Below are positions 24,440-34,690 of a DNA stretch of 64,000 bases, one piece after another. Positions within the stretch are counted from its first letter, which is position 1, and each line of letters begins with the position of its first letter. The position numbers were made by a program, and so were the translations under genes. The DNA comes from Lunularia cruciata (lineage: Eukaryota; Streptophyta; Marchantiopsida; Lunulariales; Lunulariaceae): the NCBI GenBank assembly GCA_948567375.1, contig OX419757.1:52759665-52823664 (forward strand). Direction: 5' to 3'. The notes under the pieces are model-generated. The model made no database searches. It was not told the DNA's origin and worked only from the letters and a program-made list of their open reading frames with translations.

Positions 24440-24830
24440 ACAGGTTCGGGTAAGAAGAGGAAAAGGTCTGACTGAGGTGTTCCAATCAAATTCCTTATTA
24501 TTAGCGAACTTCGTAATAGGTGGTTCTTAGAAAATAAGGGATACCTAGTTAACCTTGGTCACTCCTTAATGCATCAATTACACATTTTAGGGTTAATAAA
24601 GTGGGTAGATTAGATTAGGGTGAAAAGGGTGGCCGATAAGTGGGGTCATAATGATAGATGATGTATGAGAAAACTAGATGAATCGCGTGAGAGGACGAGA
24701 AGGAGAAAATTGATGCAGAACAGCACGAGAGGGCAAGAAGGAGAAAATTGACCCAAAATTGGAGATGTTTAATGCTTGTTGTGAGAAGACGGGGAGTGAA
24801 TTTCATTTGAAGTTTAGAGATTAGTGTGGG

Positions 24831-25125
24831 TTGTGTGAAGGTGCGAAGATTTGCAATCTCATTAGGAATATAAATCTCTTGAAATGGAATTCTTATCTCC
24901 CGCGTTTGAAGATTCTCAATTTCATTACTTAAAAACTAGTTCGGCATGTAATTCTTATATGGTAGACCTTGTTCATTGAGTTGTGTGAAGGTGCAGTTGC
25001 AATCTCATTAAGAATGTAAATGTCTTGAAATGTAATTCTTATCTCCCCAATTTGAATATTTTCAATTTCATTATTTAAAAACTAGTTCGGAATGTACTTC
25101 TTTATATGGCAGACCTTGTTCATTG
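24831..25125. repeat. Two-copy tandem repeat, period 150 bp
   Basis: Copies start at 24831 and 24981 (TTGTGTGAAGGTGC) and end with AGACCTTGTTCATTG. Clearly diverged but colinear. Confidence 0.9.
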
Positions 25126-25289
25126 TGCAAGTACCATCTTTGAAGTGAGAAGAATAGAGCATGCATGATCAAGTGTTATTTGTGGTGATAGAACAATAGA
25201 GGAGGACAAAGTCTAGTATAACATGCCAAGAGGGAGCATTCATGGAGAATTAACTCAAAACTATAAGGAAATGTATATGATGGTCTATA

Positions 25290-27000
25290 CAATTAGATTT
25301 GGAGTTCTCGATGCAAAGACTAGAAGACAAAGATAAAGATGGAGAACTTGATTTAGATATGCTAGAATGTGTTATTAGTGGATGGGAGTTTGTACTTAAG
25401 CATAAATACATGCAACCTCAAGTAACTTATCCTCATAGTCAAGAATTTGTGATAAAGTATTTTAGAAATCTAGAGCCAAAGGCTTTTTGACAACTTATTA
25501 GAATGGATATTAATTCTTTTTCAACCTTGGTAGATTTGATTAGAACACACCTTGTTTTTGAGAAGACCTACCAATAGGAGCAAACACAAGTGTGGCTCCA
25601 AGTAGCTCTAGCTCTTGATAGATTTGGGCATCAAGGTAATGGATGTGTTGCTAGGGGGTTAAACATTTGGGGCATTAGTGTAGGTTCAACTATTGTCTTT
25701 ATTGACCAAGTTATGACTGCCATATTAGATTTGAATCAAGTTGAGTCAAGAGGAGTCAAGTTGCATGGCCTAAGCACAAGGAGAGGAGAAGGATATCCAC
25801 TTTTTTGCACAAAAAGGTTTCCTTGGTTGTGTTGGTTTGGTAGATGGAACATTGTTTCCTCTTGCAATTTAACCCACAATGGATGGAGAAATATATTTCA
25901 GCAGAAAGTGCTCTGTAATACCAATAGCTAGACATATGATCTAGAGATGAAATTTGAGTACTTCTAAATAGTACATAAGAGTCCTTCTACTAATAGGGCA
26001 GAAACCAAAATAGGCCTAAAAACTTCAAAGGCAATTTCGGATGCCTAAATGGATGAATTAGGCCTCAAAAATGTGCAAACTCCCCCTCGCTCTTTTCCCA
26101 AAAATTCTCCTTGGTTTGTCTCATTGAGAGCTTTCAAATGGTACCTCATCCATGTGATTTTGAGATTCTTACATGAAGATTCCCTAAAAGATTCTCTCTA
26201 GCCAAAGCCTATTTGACCAACCAGATGGGACCAAGATCGAAATGGCACCCATCCAAGCAAGTAATTTAAGGGTGGAGCTAGTTGACATGTCATCTATCCA
26301 TGTACCTAATCCTATGGTGGAGCATCTTTGGAGAAGATCCTCTTTGGCTATATAATAAAGAGAAGGTGCTCCCTTGCGGTACCAAAGTTTGAGTGTGAAA
26401 CTTGTATCTTCTCTTCTATGTTTCTCTACTATCTTTGGAACATTAGAGTCTCCTATTCCATATACGGTCAAGTGATTTGCAATGATAAAAGAAGAATTAT
26501 ATTTTTTTTGGCAGGTAAATGTTCTATATTTTGTTTTGTTTCTTTGTTCTATTTATTAGTAGTGTTCCACTTATTAGTGTTTATTAGCATTGGTGCTCTT
26601 TTTTGTACATTTTCATGATTGTATTATTGCATGAAAATATTAAAGGTTTGTGGTTGGTTTGTTTATATGAAGGAATGCTTGGCTCATGTCACGACATACT
26701 TGTTTGAAGAAATCATCACTCTACAATGACTTGAACCAAAGAGGGGGTGTTGTAGTTTTGAGGCCAAAGAGTACCTTTTAGGTGATTATGGTTATGTACC
26801 CATGCATCAACTTGTACATATGTTCAAGCAAGCCTAAACAGAGGACAAGCAAGACTTCAAAAAATGATATTCAACAAATACTCAACAACAAATATTCAAC
26901 AAATAAATGAGCATTGTATATGAGTATTGAAAGCTAGATGGCATTCTCTTTGTGAGCTTATAGTGCAACTTAAAGTGGGTTTAAATTTATATTATTTTAC
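25290..27000 (+). pseudogene. PIF/Harbinger transposase pseudogene (HARBI1-like), split by a solo LTR
   Basis: The plus strand encodes a DDE-type PIF/Harbinger transposase, a cut-and-paste DNA transposon nuclease. In order: an N-terminal part with 'RMDINSFSTLVDLIRTHLVF' (about 25500-25560); 'ALALDRFGHQGNG' and 'WGISVGSTIVF' (25605-25700); the first catalytic Asp in 'GLVDGTLFPL' (about 25840); then a 534-bp LTR; then 'YGQVICNDKRRIIFFL' (26460-26510); a non-coding stretch starting GTAAAT after 'FLAGK' that may be an original intron; the second Asp in 'GDYGYVPMH' (about 26780-26810); and the Glu region 'NEHCI*VLKARWHSL' (26905-26950). Stops and frameshifts show it is dead. Terminal inverted repeats and the companion Myb-like gene were not found. 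Confidence 0.85.
25914..26447 (+). repeat. Solo family 1 LTR inside the Harbinger transposase
   Basis: Starts TGTAATACCAATAGC at 25914 and ends about 26447 (decayed ATTAGA). The 156-bp U3 module is internally shortened. Transposase reading resumes immediately after it. Flanking 5-mers TGCTC and GTCTC are a poor match, so the target duplication is unsure. TATA-like site at about 26351. Confidence 0.85.
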
Positions 27001-28480
27001 ATAACTACTTAATCAATAGGTTTGACGTTTGGTTAGAAGACGATGGTGGATTTACAAGGAAACTTAAATAGATTCAGATATGACTTTTAATGGAATAGAG
27101 CTTGGTAGAGAAGAAAGTAGGTCTCGGGTGATGCAACAATGCCTCGCTCATCATGTGAATCATATATTCGAATGAAATGAGATCATGTTTCAATACAATA
27201 AAAATATCATTCTTGTAATTTTGCATATTTTGTACATATTGAGCAATGAGTAGTGTATTTCTTCTATAGTTAAAAAAACATCTTTCATATGTTTTTATAT
27301 GTTGTATTTCTTCTATAGTTTTAAAAACATTTTCATATGTTGCTACCTTGACAAACTTCAAGATTTCAAAAATTATTTTGCTCTTGGATCTAAAATAAGA
27401 ATGCAAAGAATACAGAAAAATGAAGCCCAACCTAGGGTACACTCTACATTGTTGGGTATCCGTTGATGATGCCTAAAACATTGGAAGTCACCGGATGGTG
27501 CTAATTGATGCCCAAAGAGTCACAAGATGGCACTCAAGATGTTGGTGTATTTTGGCATGGTGGTTGGTAGGGAGTGGCACCGGTTGACACTCATCCATAG
27601 ACATTGGGAGCTATTGAGTACAAGTGTATTTAGACAAGTGATCTCATTGGCACTCAAAGTCATTGGCCATTGTCGTGTGATGATGCTCAGTTGGCAAGCT
27701 GTCGGGTGCACCAATTCATGAGGTGGCATGACGTATGTTGTTGCTCATGATTTGTATATTTTCTCATTGAACTATGGTTCTTCTTCATGAAATATTGATT
27801 TAGTGAGACCAATTTTATGAATAATTTGTGAGGTGGGGGGCTATAAACCCTACTTCTTGTAGGTAAATTTCACATTTGAGCATTTCTAGAAGTTTGGGAG
27901 CAATAGTGAATTTTGAAAAGTTAGGAATTTGAAAGTTTCAAAGGTTTCAAAAAAGTTTAAAATACATCCTTTCAAGGTCTTGAGTAATGCAGAACAACAA
28001 CATTCAAGAGTGTGGTAGGGTTGGTTTAGACAATCCATTTTGAGACCAATTTTGAGATTGTGCTTTTGGGACCTGGATTCAGGGCTGAGTTGAAAGGTTC
28101 ATGAGAGGTTCAAGAGCCATTCTTCCATTTTAGTCCTACATTTCCAATATTCTCCATGGCAAAAATTTGGGGCTATGAGAAAATTGTTGATGGTGAAGAC
28201 ATGAAGAATACTCAAAAAGGAGATTGGCTTATAGGTTTCCACACCATTCAACAACTTGCAAACGTCATCAAATGGTGTTGGATGGACAAACATCAAATTC
28301 AAACAATAGTGGCCAGAATCAAGGAGGTTGATCTTGATGTAATCAGCCTCAAAATCACACTTGGATTGCGTTACATACATCCCCAAGGTATTTATCTTCC
28401 ATTCCCCAGATTTTTCTACATGTTTGCTTTGGTTTCCAAAAGTTTTTAAAGTGTTTTATGTAACAATGTAGCCTCAATGT
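27001..28480. other. Unassigned intergenic DNA
   Basis: AT-rich, probably transposon-derived DNA. Short local repeats of 'ATTTCTTCTATAGTT' type occur at 27255-27325. Open frames such as 28156-28449 (+, 97 codons) and 28099-28386 (-) have no recognised domain. Confidence 0.4.
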
Positions 28481-28559
28481 TTAGTGCATATGGGAGCCAC
28501 CCAACTGCTCCCAATGGCTCCAAGTACAAAACCTTAAACCCTACATTGTCTCCAAGTGC

Positions 28560-28769
28560 CAACCAATGCCGCTTCCTTGATTTTTTGTGCCCTACAATGC
28601 CACCTAATGCCTCCAAGTGCCACCCGTGCTCCTTGCTCCCCACGTCTCCTTGCTCCCCACGTCTCCTTGTTTTTTTCTATCTTGGAGTGCCTCCCCAATG
28701 CTCTTTGTGCCTCCCACACCCCCACACCTCCCTTTTTTTTTGTCCTAGAGCACCCCCAGTGCCTCCTAC
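28560..28769. repeat. C-rich minisatellite, left part
   Basis: Irregular tandem units built of GTGCCTCCCA/ATGCCCC words alternating with T runs (TTTTTTTGTCC, TTTTTCTATC). Interrupted by element D at 28770; the same sequence type resumes at 34366. Confidence 0.75.
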
Positions 28770-29175
28770 TGTAAAAGACCAAGACCGAGGAGAGAATATG
28801 AGAATGGAAGCTCACATTGGGACACTTGAATGAGTGAAAACTCTGAATGCCTAGCATGAGCTTTGGCTATTTATAGTGAGCATACAAGGCCCTTGAGAAG
28901 CTTCTCAAGAAGCTTCCTTGAGCCGCTTTCTTGGATTGCAAGTCAAGTTAGCAAGGAAGCTTCTCAAGAAGCTTCCTTCTATAAGTCGTTTACTTGGCGT
29001 GCAAGCTAAGCTAGTTGGAAGCTTCTAGAAGTTACCTACTTCGGTTGCAAGCTAAACAAGCCAAGAAGCTTCCCAAGAAGCTTCCCAAATACTTTTGGAA
29101 TATTCTAGGCTAATTTGTCTTATTTGCTACTTCTTTAGCTCTACTAACTTTGTCGTTAAACTCCATATTGTTACA
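28770..29175 (-). repeat. Element D 3' LTR with heat-shock-element-like array
   Basis: 406 bp, TGTAAAAG...TGTTACA on the plus strand. Seven GAAGCTTC palindromes (28897, 28909, 28956, 28968, 29018, 29065, 29077) and one GAATATTC (29098) lie upstream, on the element strand, of a TATAAATA box (28868-28876). At 29018-29030, GAAGCTTCTAGAA is a perfect three-unit nGAAn/nTTCn array, the consensus heat-shock-factor site. Heat response is inference. Confidence 0.88.
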
Positions 29176-29189
29176 TATTCCCCCATCGC

Positions 29190-29400
29190 TAGTTGGTGAA
29201 GCCCTCATTGCCAATGAAGCTTCAAACTCTTGGATGGTCAATTGTGCATTCTAGAGATGAGAAAGAGGTTTCCATGTGGCATCATGAAGGGGATTCCCTT
29301 TCCAAAGAACCTTCTACTATGTATGTTGTTGATGGCCTTGTTGCATAGGGTGATGCGCAAGGATACGATCAACTTTGTACTCCTCATGATCATTGATAGG
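29190..29400 (-). pseudogene. Element D chromodomain
   Basis: The minus strand encodes 'EEYKVDRILAHHPM' followed, after frame changes, by 'LWKGNPLHDATWKPLSHL' and 'IQEFEA', the pattern of a chromodomain at the integrase C-terminus. It makes family 2 a chromovirus too. It lies just before the 3' polypurine tract (29176-29185). Confidence 0.8.
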
Positions 29401-29499
29401 GACAAGAGGAGGGGGGAGCTTGACACGAGATGAAAAAGAAGAGGGGTTAAGAACAAAGGGTTTCAATTTGGAAATACAAAAGATAGGATGGATGCGCAT

Positions 29500-30500
29500 A
29501 TGACAAGGCAAGGCAAGTCGATAAGCAACAAGAGAGACAATTTGGGTGATATCAAAGGGTCTTATCCAATTAGAGACAAGTTAACAAACTTAGGTATCAA
29601 GTGTGAGATGGAGGTAATTGGATGAGAGCATGACCTTATCACCAACTTGAAAGTTGAGATCATGGTGATGGTGATCCGCATATTATTTTTGCTGATTTTG
29701 AGCAACAAGGAGATGAGATTTGGCTTGTAGGAGGGATTGGGAGATGGTGGTCAAGAAGGTGGAAGTATGAGGGACATGAGATGGTGGAAGAGCAAGAAGG
29801 GAATTTGGAACAAGTGGGTCTTGGTCAAAATTGAGAAAGAAAGGAGAAAATCTGGTGCTTGCTTATTTAGAATTATTGTATGCAAACTCCGTAACTGCAA
29901 GACATTCATCCCAATTGGTATAGTGAATGTTGACAAAGGCACAAAGCATATCTTTCAAGGTACAATTTACATGTTTAATTTGTCCATCAGTTTGAGGATG
30001 ATAGGATGTGGACAAAGCAAGCTTGGTGCTAAGTATCTAGAAGAGTGCTTGCCAAAACTTTAAAGTAAAGCAAGGATCACGGTCAGAGATGAGTACGTGC
30101 GGCATCCTATGATGCTTGAATATATTGTCAAAAAAGAGTTATACCAAGGTCTGAGCATCCACAATATCAACCATTGGTGCTAAATAGATTTGCTTACTAA
30201 ACTTATTCACAAACACCACAATTGTTGTGTGACCTTGCTTTGTCTTGGGCAAGGAGGTGATGAGATCTAAGCTCACATGTTCCCAATGAGTAGTTGGAAT
30301 GGGGAGTGGCTGAAGGAGTCCACTCGGCTTCTGGTTACTAGCCTTGTTGCGTTGACAACTCTCACACAATCAAATAAACTCCCAAACATCTTGTGCCATG
30401 TTGGGCCACCAGCATTGGCGTTGGAGGGTACCCAAGGTCTTGTCCACACCCATGTGACCTGCTATTGGTAAATCATGGGCTTCTTGAAGGCGCACAAGTC
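29500..30500 (-). pseudogene. Element D integrase, broken
   Basis: Open piece 30139-30369 reads 'MCESCQRNKASNQKPSGLLQ' then 'WEHVSLDLITSLPKTKQGH', i.e. the last Cys pair of the HHCC zinc domain and the first catalytic Asp. The zinc-domain His region is at about 30400-30490. The rest of the core (to about 29780) and C-terminal region are frameshifted. Confidence 0.8.
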
Positions 30501-30559
30501 AAAGATCACCTTTGGCTAGAACATAGATCCTGTCCTCATGGAACAAAAGGCCTTCCTTG

Positions 30560-31990
30560 AAAGAGAAGGTGTTGTACTCCTTGTTGCATGTTGTCAGACG
30601 ACCATGTACCATTTGGAAGAAGGGATCTTCTTGTAGAGCTGACCGAAACTTGTTATGGACCTTGCAGTCAATTGACACCATCGTAATTACCATTGTGATG
30701 AAAGGAAGAGACTTCAAATCAAGTTGTCATGATAGAGCATCAAGGATAACATGGAACCGACCTGGTTTGTACTCAAGTTTGATGTCAAACAATTGGAGTT
30801 GCTCCTCCTATCGATGATGTTGACTCTTCATGTGTTCCAAGTGTAAGGTCTACAATAATGGTTTGTGATCAGTTTGCATGATCACTTGTTTCTCCAAGAG
30901 ATAATGCTTCCATACCTTGGTGGCATATACCATTGCAAGTTGTTTTCAATCTCAAGCAAAGTAATTTCTTTCAGTTGTATTTAGTTGGCAAGACACAAAG
31001 GAAATGGGATGTAGTCCATCTAGGAATTCCTATTGCAACATGGCCCCAATTGCAAAGTTAGAAGCATCAAAATCAACCACACAAGGCAGTTGAGGAGCAT
31101 ATGGTTGAAGACTGGGTCTTGAAGACACCATATGTTTCAACTTTTGGAATGCTTCTTCATGCTTGGTGGTCCACTGGAAGCTCAAGTTCTTCCCCAAGAG
31201 GACAATCAATGGTGCAGCCACATGAGCATAATAATGGATGAACCATTTGTAAAAATTGGCCAATCTATTAAATGCTTGTACTTTTGTAGCATCCTTTGGA
31301 GTAGGCCAATCATTAATGGCCTTGATTTTCTCCTCTTCCATTTTGATCCCCTTTGATGAGAGCTTGTGACCCAAGAAGGTAACTTCCTTTTGCAAAAATG
31401 CACACTTAGACTTCTTACATTAAAATTTCCATTGTCATAGTTGTCTTAGGACTTCTTGCACATGATTCATGTGTTCTCCTCTGTCTTGCTATAGATTAAG
31501 ATATCATCCAAGAACACCACCATGTACCTATCCAATAGTCCATCCAACACCCGATAAGTTTGATCCATGAAGACTATTGGAGCATTAATGAGCCCGAAAG
31601 GTAGAACTCTCTACTAAAAATGCCCATACCTTGTGCAAAACGCACCCTTTTGCACATCCTCCCTATCAATGTGAATTTTCCAATAGCTGCTGCAAAGATC
31701 CAACTTGGAAAAGTATTGTGCTCTGCTCAATTGATCAAGCAAGTCATCCATCTGAGGCAAGGGATATGCATTCTTCACTGTTTGCTTATTGAGCCCACAA
31801 TAATCAATACATAAACAAAGTCCTCCACTCTTCTTTGGAACGAATAGTACCAATGCTCCCCAAGGAGAGGTGTTATGTCATATGAAGTCCTTCTTCAACA
31901 ACTCTATAAGTATTGTTCACAACTCCTCCAACTCCTTTGGTGAGAACCAATAGATTGGTCTACTCGCTGGAGTACTCCCTGGAAATAACT
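30560..31990 (-). pseudogene. Element D reverse transcriptase and RNase H, broken
   Basis: RT: 31614-31853 reads '[32 protein letters not shown]...FSKLDL'. The FLDDIL catalytic box is encoded at about 31505-31530. RNase H: 31030-31395 holds the RT thumb/connection and 'VVDFDASNFAIGAMLQ'. Frames are interrupted between these pieces. Confidence 0.85.
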
Positions 31991-32160
31991 CAATCTTGAA
32001 GTGCATACCACGATCAAAGGGTAATCTGTTTGGCAGATCATCTTGAAACATGTTTTTAAACTCTTGAACTATCTGATCAACCATTGCTTGATGATGCTCT
32101 TGGCCCTCCTTAGATTGTCCTTGTGCAATTGGCTTGATCCACACCATAGAAATATACTTA

Positions 32161-32340
32161 TCTTCCTCCAACGCTTGCTCTATGGCTGCTTCATTAACAA
32201 ACTTCCCATTTAGGGACTCATCTTCCTTCAAAGCTTGCTCCATGGCTGCTTTCCTGGCAAACTTCCCATCTTGGGACTCATCTCCCTTCAAGGTTTGCTC
32301 CATTGCTTCCTTCTTGACAAACTTCCCCTCTTGGGACTAA
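32161..32340 (-). repeat. Three 60-bp tandem units in element D pol linker
   Basis: Exact 60-bp register: 32161-32220, 32221-32280, 32281-32340. On the minus strand each encodes 20 residues of the pattern 'DES.(D/N)GKF...AAMEQALK'. The frame 31917-32303 is open through the repeats into the RT N-terminal region. Element B has a single unit. Confidence 0.92.
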
Positions 32341-32399
32341 CTATTCTTAGGTGTCTTACTCAGAGGTGCTAGACAACCTAATCGGAAATTCCTACCTTG

Positions 32400-32820
32400 G
32401 TGTTGTACTTGAATTTGTTACCAGTTCCAATCAAATTGAACCTTATGACATTCAAGCCAAGGTAATCTTAGGATGACATCATAGTGAAGAGGTGCCACTA
32501 CAAACCTCATACACTCCAAATACTTCTTCACAATCTTGAAAGTAACAAGATGCGAGGTACGGAACGCAGAACCCTTTCTACCGTCGACCATCATCAATCT
32601 ACTTCCAATTATTGGCTTGATAGGAATACCCAATTCTTGTGCTACTTGCATAGACATGAAATTCTCTTAACTTCCAAAATCAACCAAAATTCTACAACCC
32701 TCATTAGATATTGTACCTTGCAAGTGAAGCAAGCTTGCATAGGTCAAGCCTTCAATCCTATTAGAACTAATCAAGCTCCCAATAGGCAACTCAAAATTCC
32801 TATTGAGATTCCTTGTTTTT
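32400..32820 (-). pseudogene. Element D aspartic protease, broken
   Basis: Minus-strand pieces 32667-32873 ending 'CRILVDFGS' (active-site DSG altered to DFG) and 32418-32657, a retropepsin-like body ending 'VILRLPWLECHKVQFDW'. The two pieces are out of frame with each other. Confidence 0.8.
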
Positions 32821-32829
32821 GTGATCATT

Positions 32830-33700
32830 CCACTCCACAAACTCCATCTAGGCAACTTGTCAAGGTTGCCCATTCTTTATTGGACATTCAACAATGCAAT
32901 GTCCAAATTGGCGACAATAAAACAACCACTGTTTTGTCCTAATCTTTCTTTATCCGTTGTTCCAAGTGGTCTCCATTGGATAGCATCAATCTCCATTGGT
33001 GCATGTTCCTCCACCTGTGCGTAGTGTACTAGTAGGCTTTGTGTAGGTTGAGGTCGAGACCAAGTTGTTGCAACCAAGGAATCAAAGTGCTCAACCAATT
33101 GCATGGCTTCTTCCACGTTTTGTGGTTCTTGCATGGTCACCTCCAATTTGGTTTGTGACTTCAAGCCCCTCACAAATTGATCCAAAACTTCACCTTCTTG
33201 TATATCTAGAATCTGCATGATGATGTTCTAAAATTGCATGACGTAGCTCCTCACAAAGCCAATTTGCTTCAAATCTGTCAATTTATCTCGTGCGGCTTGG
33301 GTAGCATTTATAATTTGAAATTGACCAAATATTGCATCTTTGAATTCCATCCATGTTAAGATTGGTGCAACAATCTATCATTCAGCTCACTCCACTCGGA
33401 ATTGTCAGCAAAGTTTTGCCACACCATCCAATTGGCTAAAAGCCACAAGAATCTATTTTCGTTCATCTTGAAGATTGGTAGCTTCAAAGTAAAGTTTGCA
33501 ATCAAACACAAAATTCTCCACTATGCTTGGAAGATTCTTGCTTTCAAACACCTTGGGTTTTGGAAATCAAATTTGATCTTCTCCATCTCAAATTGGTGCT
33601 ATCTCTATGTGTTCTTTTCATGGGCTTCTTCATCCAACAATCAAGTAAGGTGCTTGATTTGTTGTTGCATAGCAATGATAACATCCGGTATTTCCACCAT
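32830..33700 (-). pseudogene. Element D gag with zinc knuckle, broken
   Basis: Probable gag start ATG at 33698-33700. Open piece 32877-33218 includes 'GEVLDQFVRGLKSQTKLEV', a capsid-like segment. In the next frame the zinc knuckle reads 'FYCRQFGHCIVEC' (32885-32930), i.e. C-x4-H-x4-C with its first Cys lost. Frameshifts make it non-functional. Confidence 0.75.
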
Positions 33701-33970
33701 GGCTACTACTCTATCCCACTACTCCCAATTTATCTAATTTATTAACACATAGATACAGCATGCCCACCGTTCTCTATAAGTTACAACTAGGAGTATGTAG
33801 GGTTCCTCAAACAAGGTGATCATATGTAGAAAATCTTGCCCAAAGTGCAAGGTGATGAATTGCGTGAACCGATGCTTGGGTAATACTTGGACACAAAAAT
33901 CCCAATTGTTTGGTGGAAGTGGATTTGGTGGTCTATAATTCCATCCATCCTATTCTTGCTCTAATACTAA
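33701..33970 (-). other. Element D leader and primer-binding site
   Basis: Untranslated leader. Next to the 5' LTR, 33958-33969 reads TAGTATTAGAGC on the element strand, two changes from the initiator-Met-tRNA site TGGTATCAGAGC. Confidence 0.75.
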
Positions 33971-34365
33971 TGTAAAAGACCAAGATCGAGGAGAGAAATA
34001 TGAGAATGGAAGCTCACATTGGGACACTTGAATGAGGGAAACTCCGAATGCCTAGCATGAGCTTTGGCTCTTGTATTTATAATGAGCATACAAGGCTCTT
34101 GAGAAGCTTCTCAAGAAGCTTCTTTGAGTTGCTTTCTTGGAGTGCAAGCCAAGTTAGCTAGGAAGCTTCTCAAGAAGCTTCTTTCTAGAAGTCATTTATT
34201 TTGCTAGCTAAGCTAATTGGAAGCTTCTAGAAGTTACCTACTTGGGGTGCAAGCTAAGCTAGCCAAGAAGCTTCCTAGATACTTCTAGAATATTCTAGGC
34301 TAATTTGTCTTATTTGCTACTTCATTAGTCCTACTAACTTCATCGCCAAACTCTATATTGTTACA
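33971..34365 (-). repeat. Element D 5' LTR with heat-shock-element-like array
   Basis: 395 bp. TATAAATA box at 34074-34081 on the element strand. GAAGCTTC palindromes are upstream of it, the nearest at 34103-34110. Two perfect three-unit arrays are present: GAAGCTTCTAGAA (34220-34232) and TTCTAGAATATTC (34283-34295). As the 5' LTR this copy would drive transcription of element D. Confidence 0.88.
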
Positions 34366-34690
34366 CTTAGTGTCCCCCGTGCCCCTTGCACCCCCATGCC
34401 TCCCTTTTTTTTGTCCCCCAATGCCTCCTAAAGCTCTTTGTGCCTCCCGCAACCCCACGTCTCCCTTTGTTTTTCTATCCCAAAGTGCCTTCCAAGGGCC
34501 CTCAATACTTCCCTGTGCCTCATATGCCCCCCGTACCTCCCTCTATTTTCTTATCCCAAAGTGCCTCCCAACGACCCCCCATGCATCCCCACACCTCCTT
34601 GTTCTTTTTTGTCCCAAAGCGCCTTCAAGCACCCTCTAGAGCCTCCCATGCCCCATTATCCCTAGTTTTTTTCCTATCCTATAACACCCA
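34366..34690. repeat. C-rich minisatellite, right part
   Basis: Irregular units of about 57-75 bp, each with a T-rich piece (TTTTTGTCCC or TTTTCTATCCC) followed by AAAGTGCCTCCCAA-like and CCCCATGC-like words, five or so copies. Proline-rich frames across it are by-products. A short further patch occurs at 35380-35430. Confidence 0.8.

Larger units (their letters stand above)
23291..25250. other. AT-rich intergenic DNA with two tandem duplications
   Basis: No gene recognised. It holds an 11-bp perfect inverted repeat (23357-23367 with 23375-23385) and two-copy tandem repeats listed separately. Confidence 0.5.
28770..34365 (-). mobile_element. Element D: complete family 2 chromovirus
   Basis: 5596-bp minus-strand Ty3/gypsy element with LTRs at 28770-29175 and 33971-34365. 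From right to left it carries a primer site, gag with zinc knuckle, protease, a linker with 20-residue repeats, RT, RNase H, integrase and chromodomain. Flanking 5-mers CCTAC and CTTAG match at three of five positions, so the target duplication has decayed or the ends were altered. Each domain is broken by frameshifts or stops. It sits inside a C-rich minisatellite. Confidence 0.92.
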
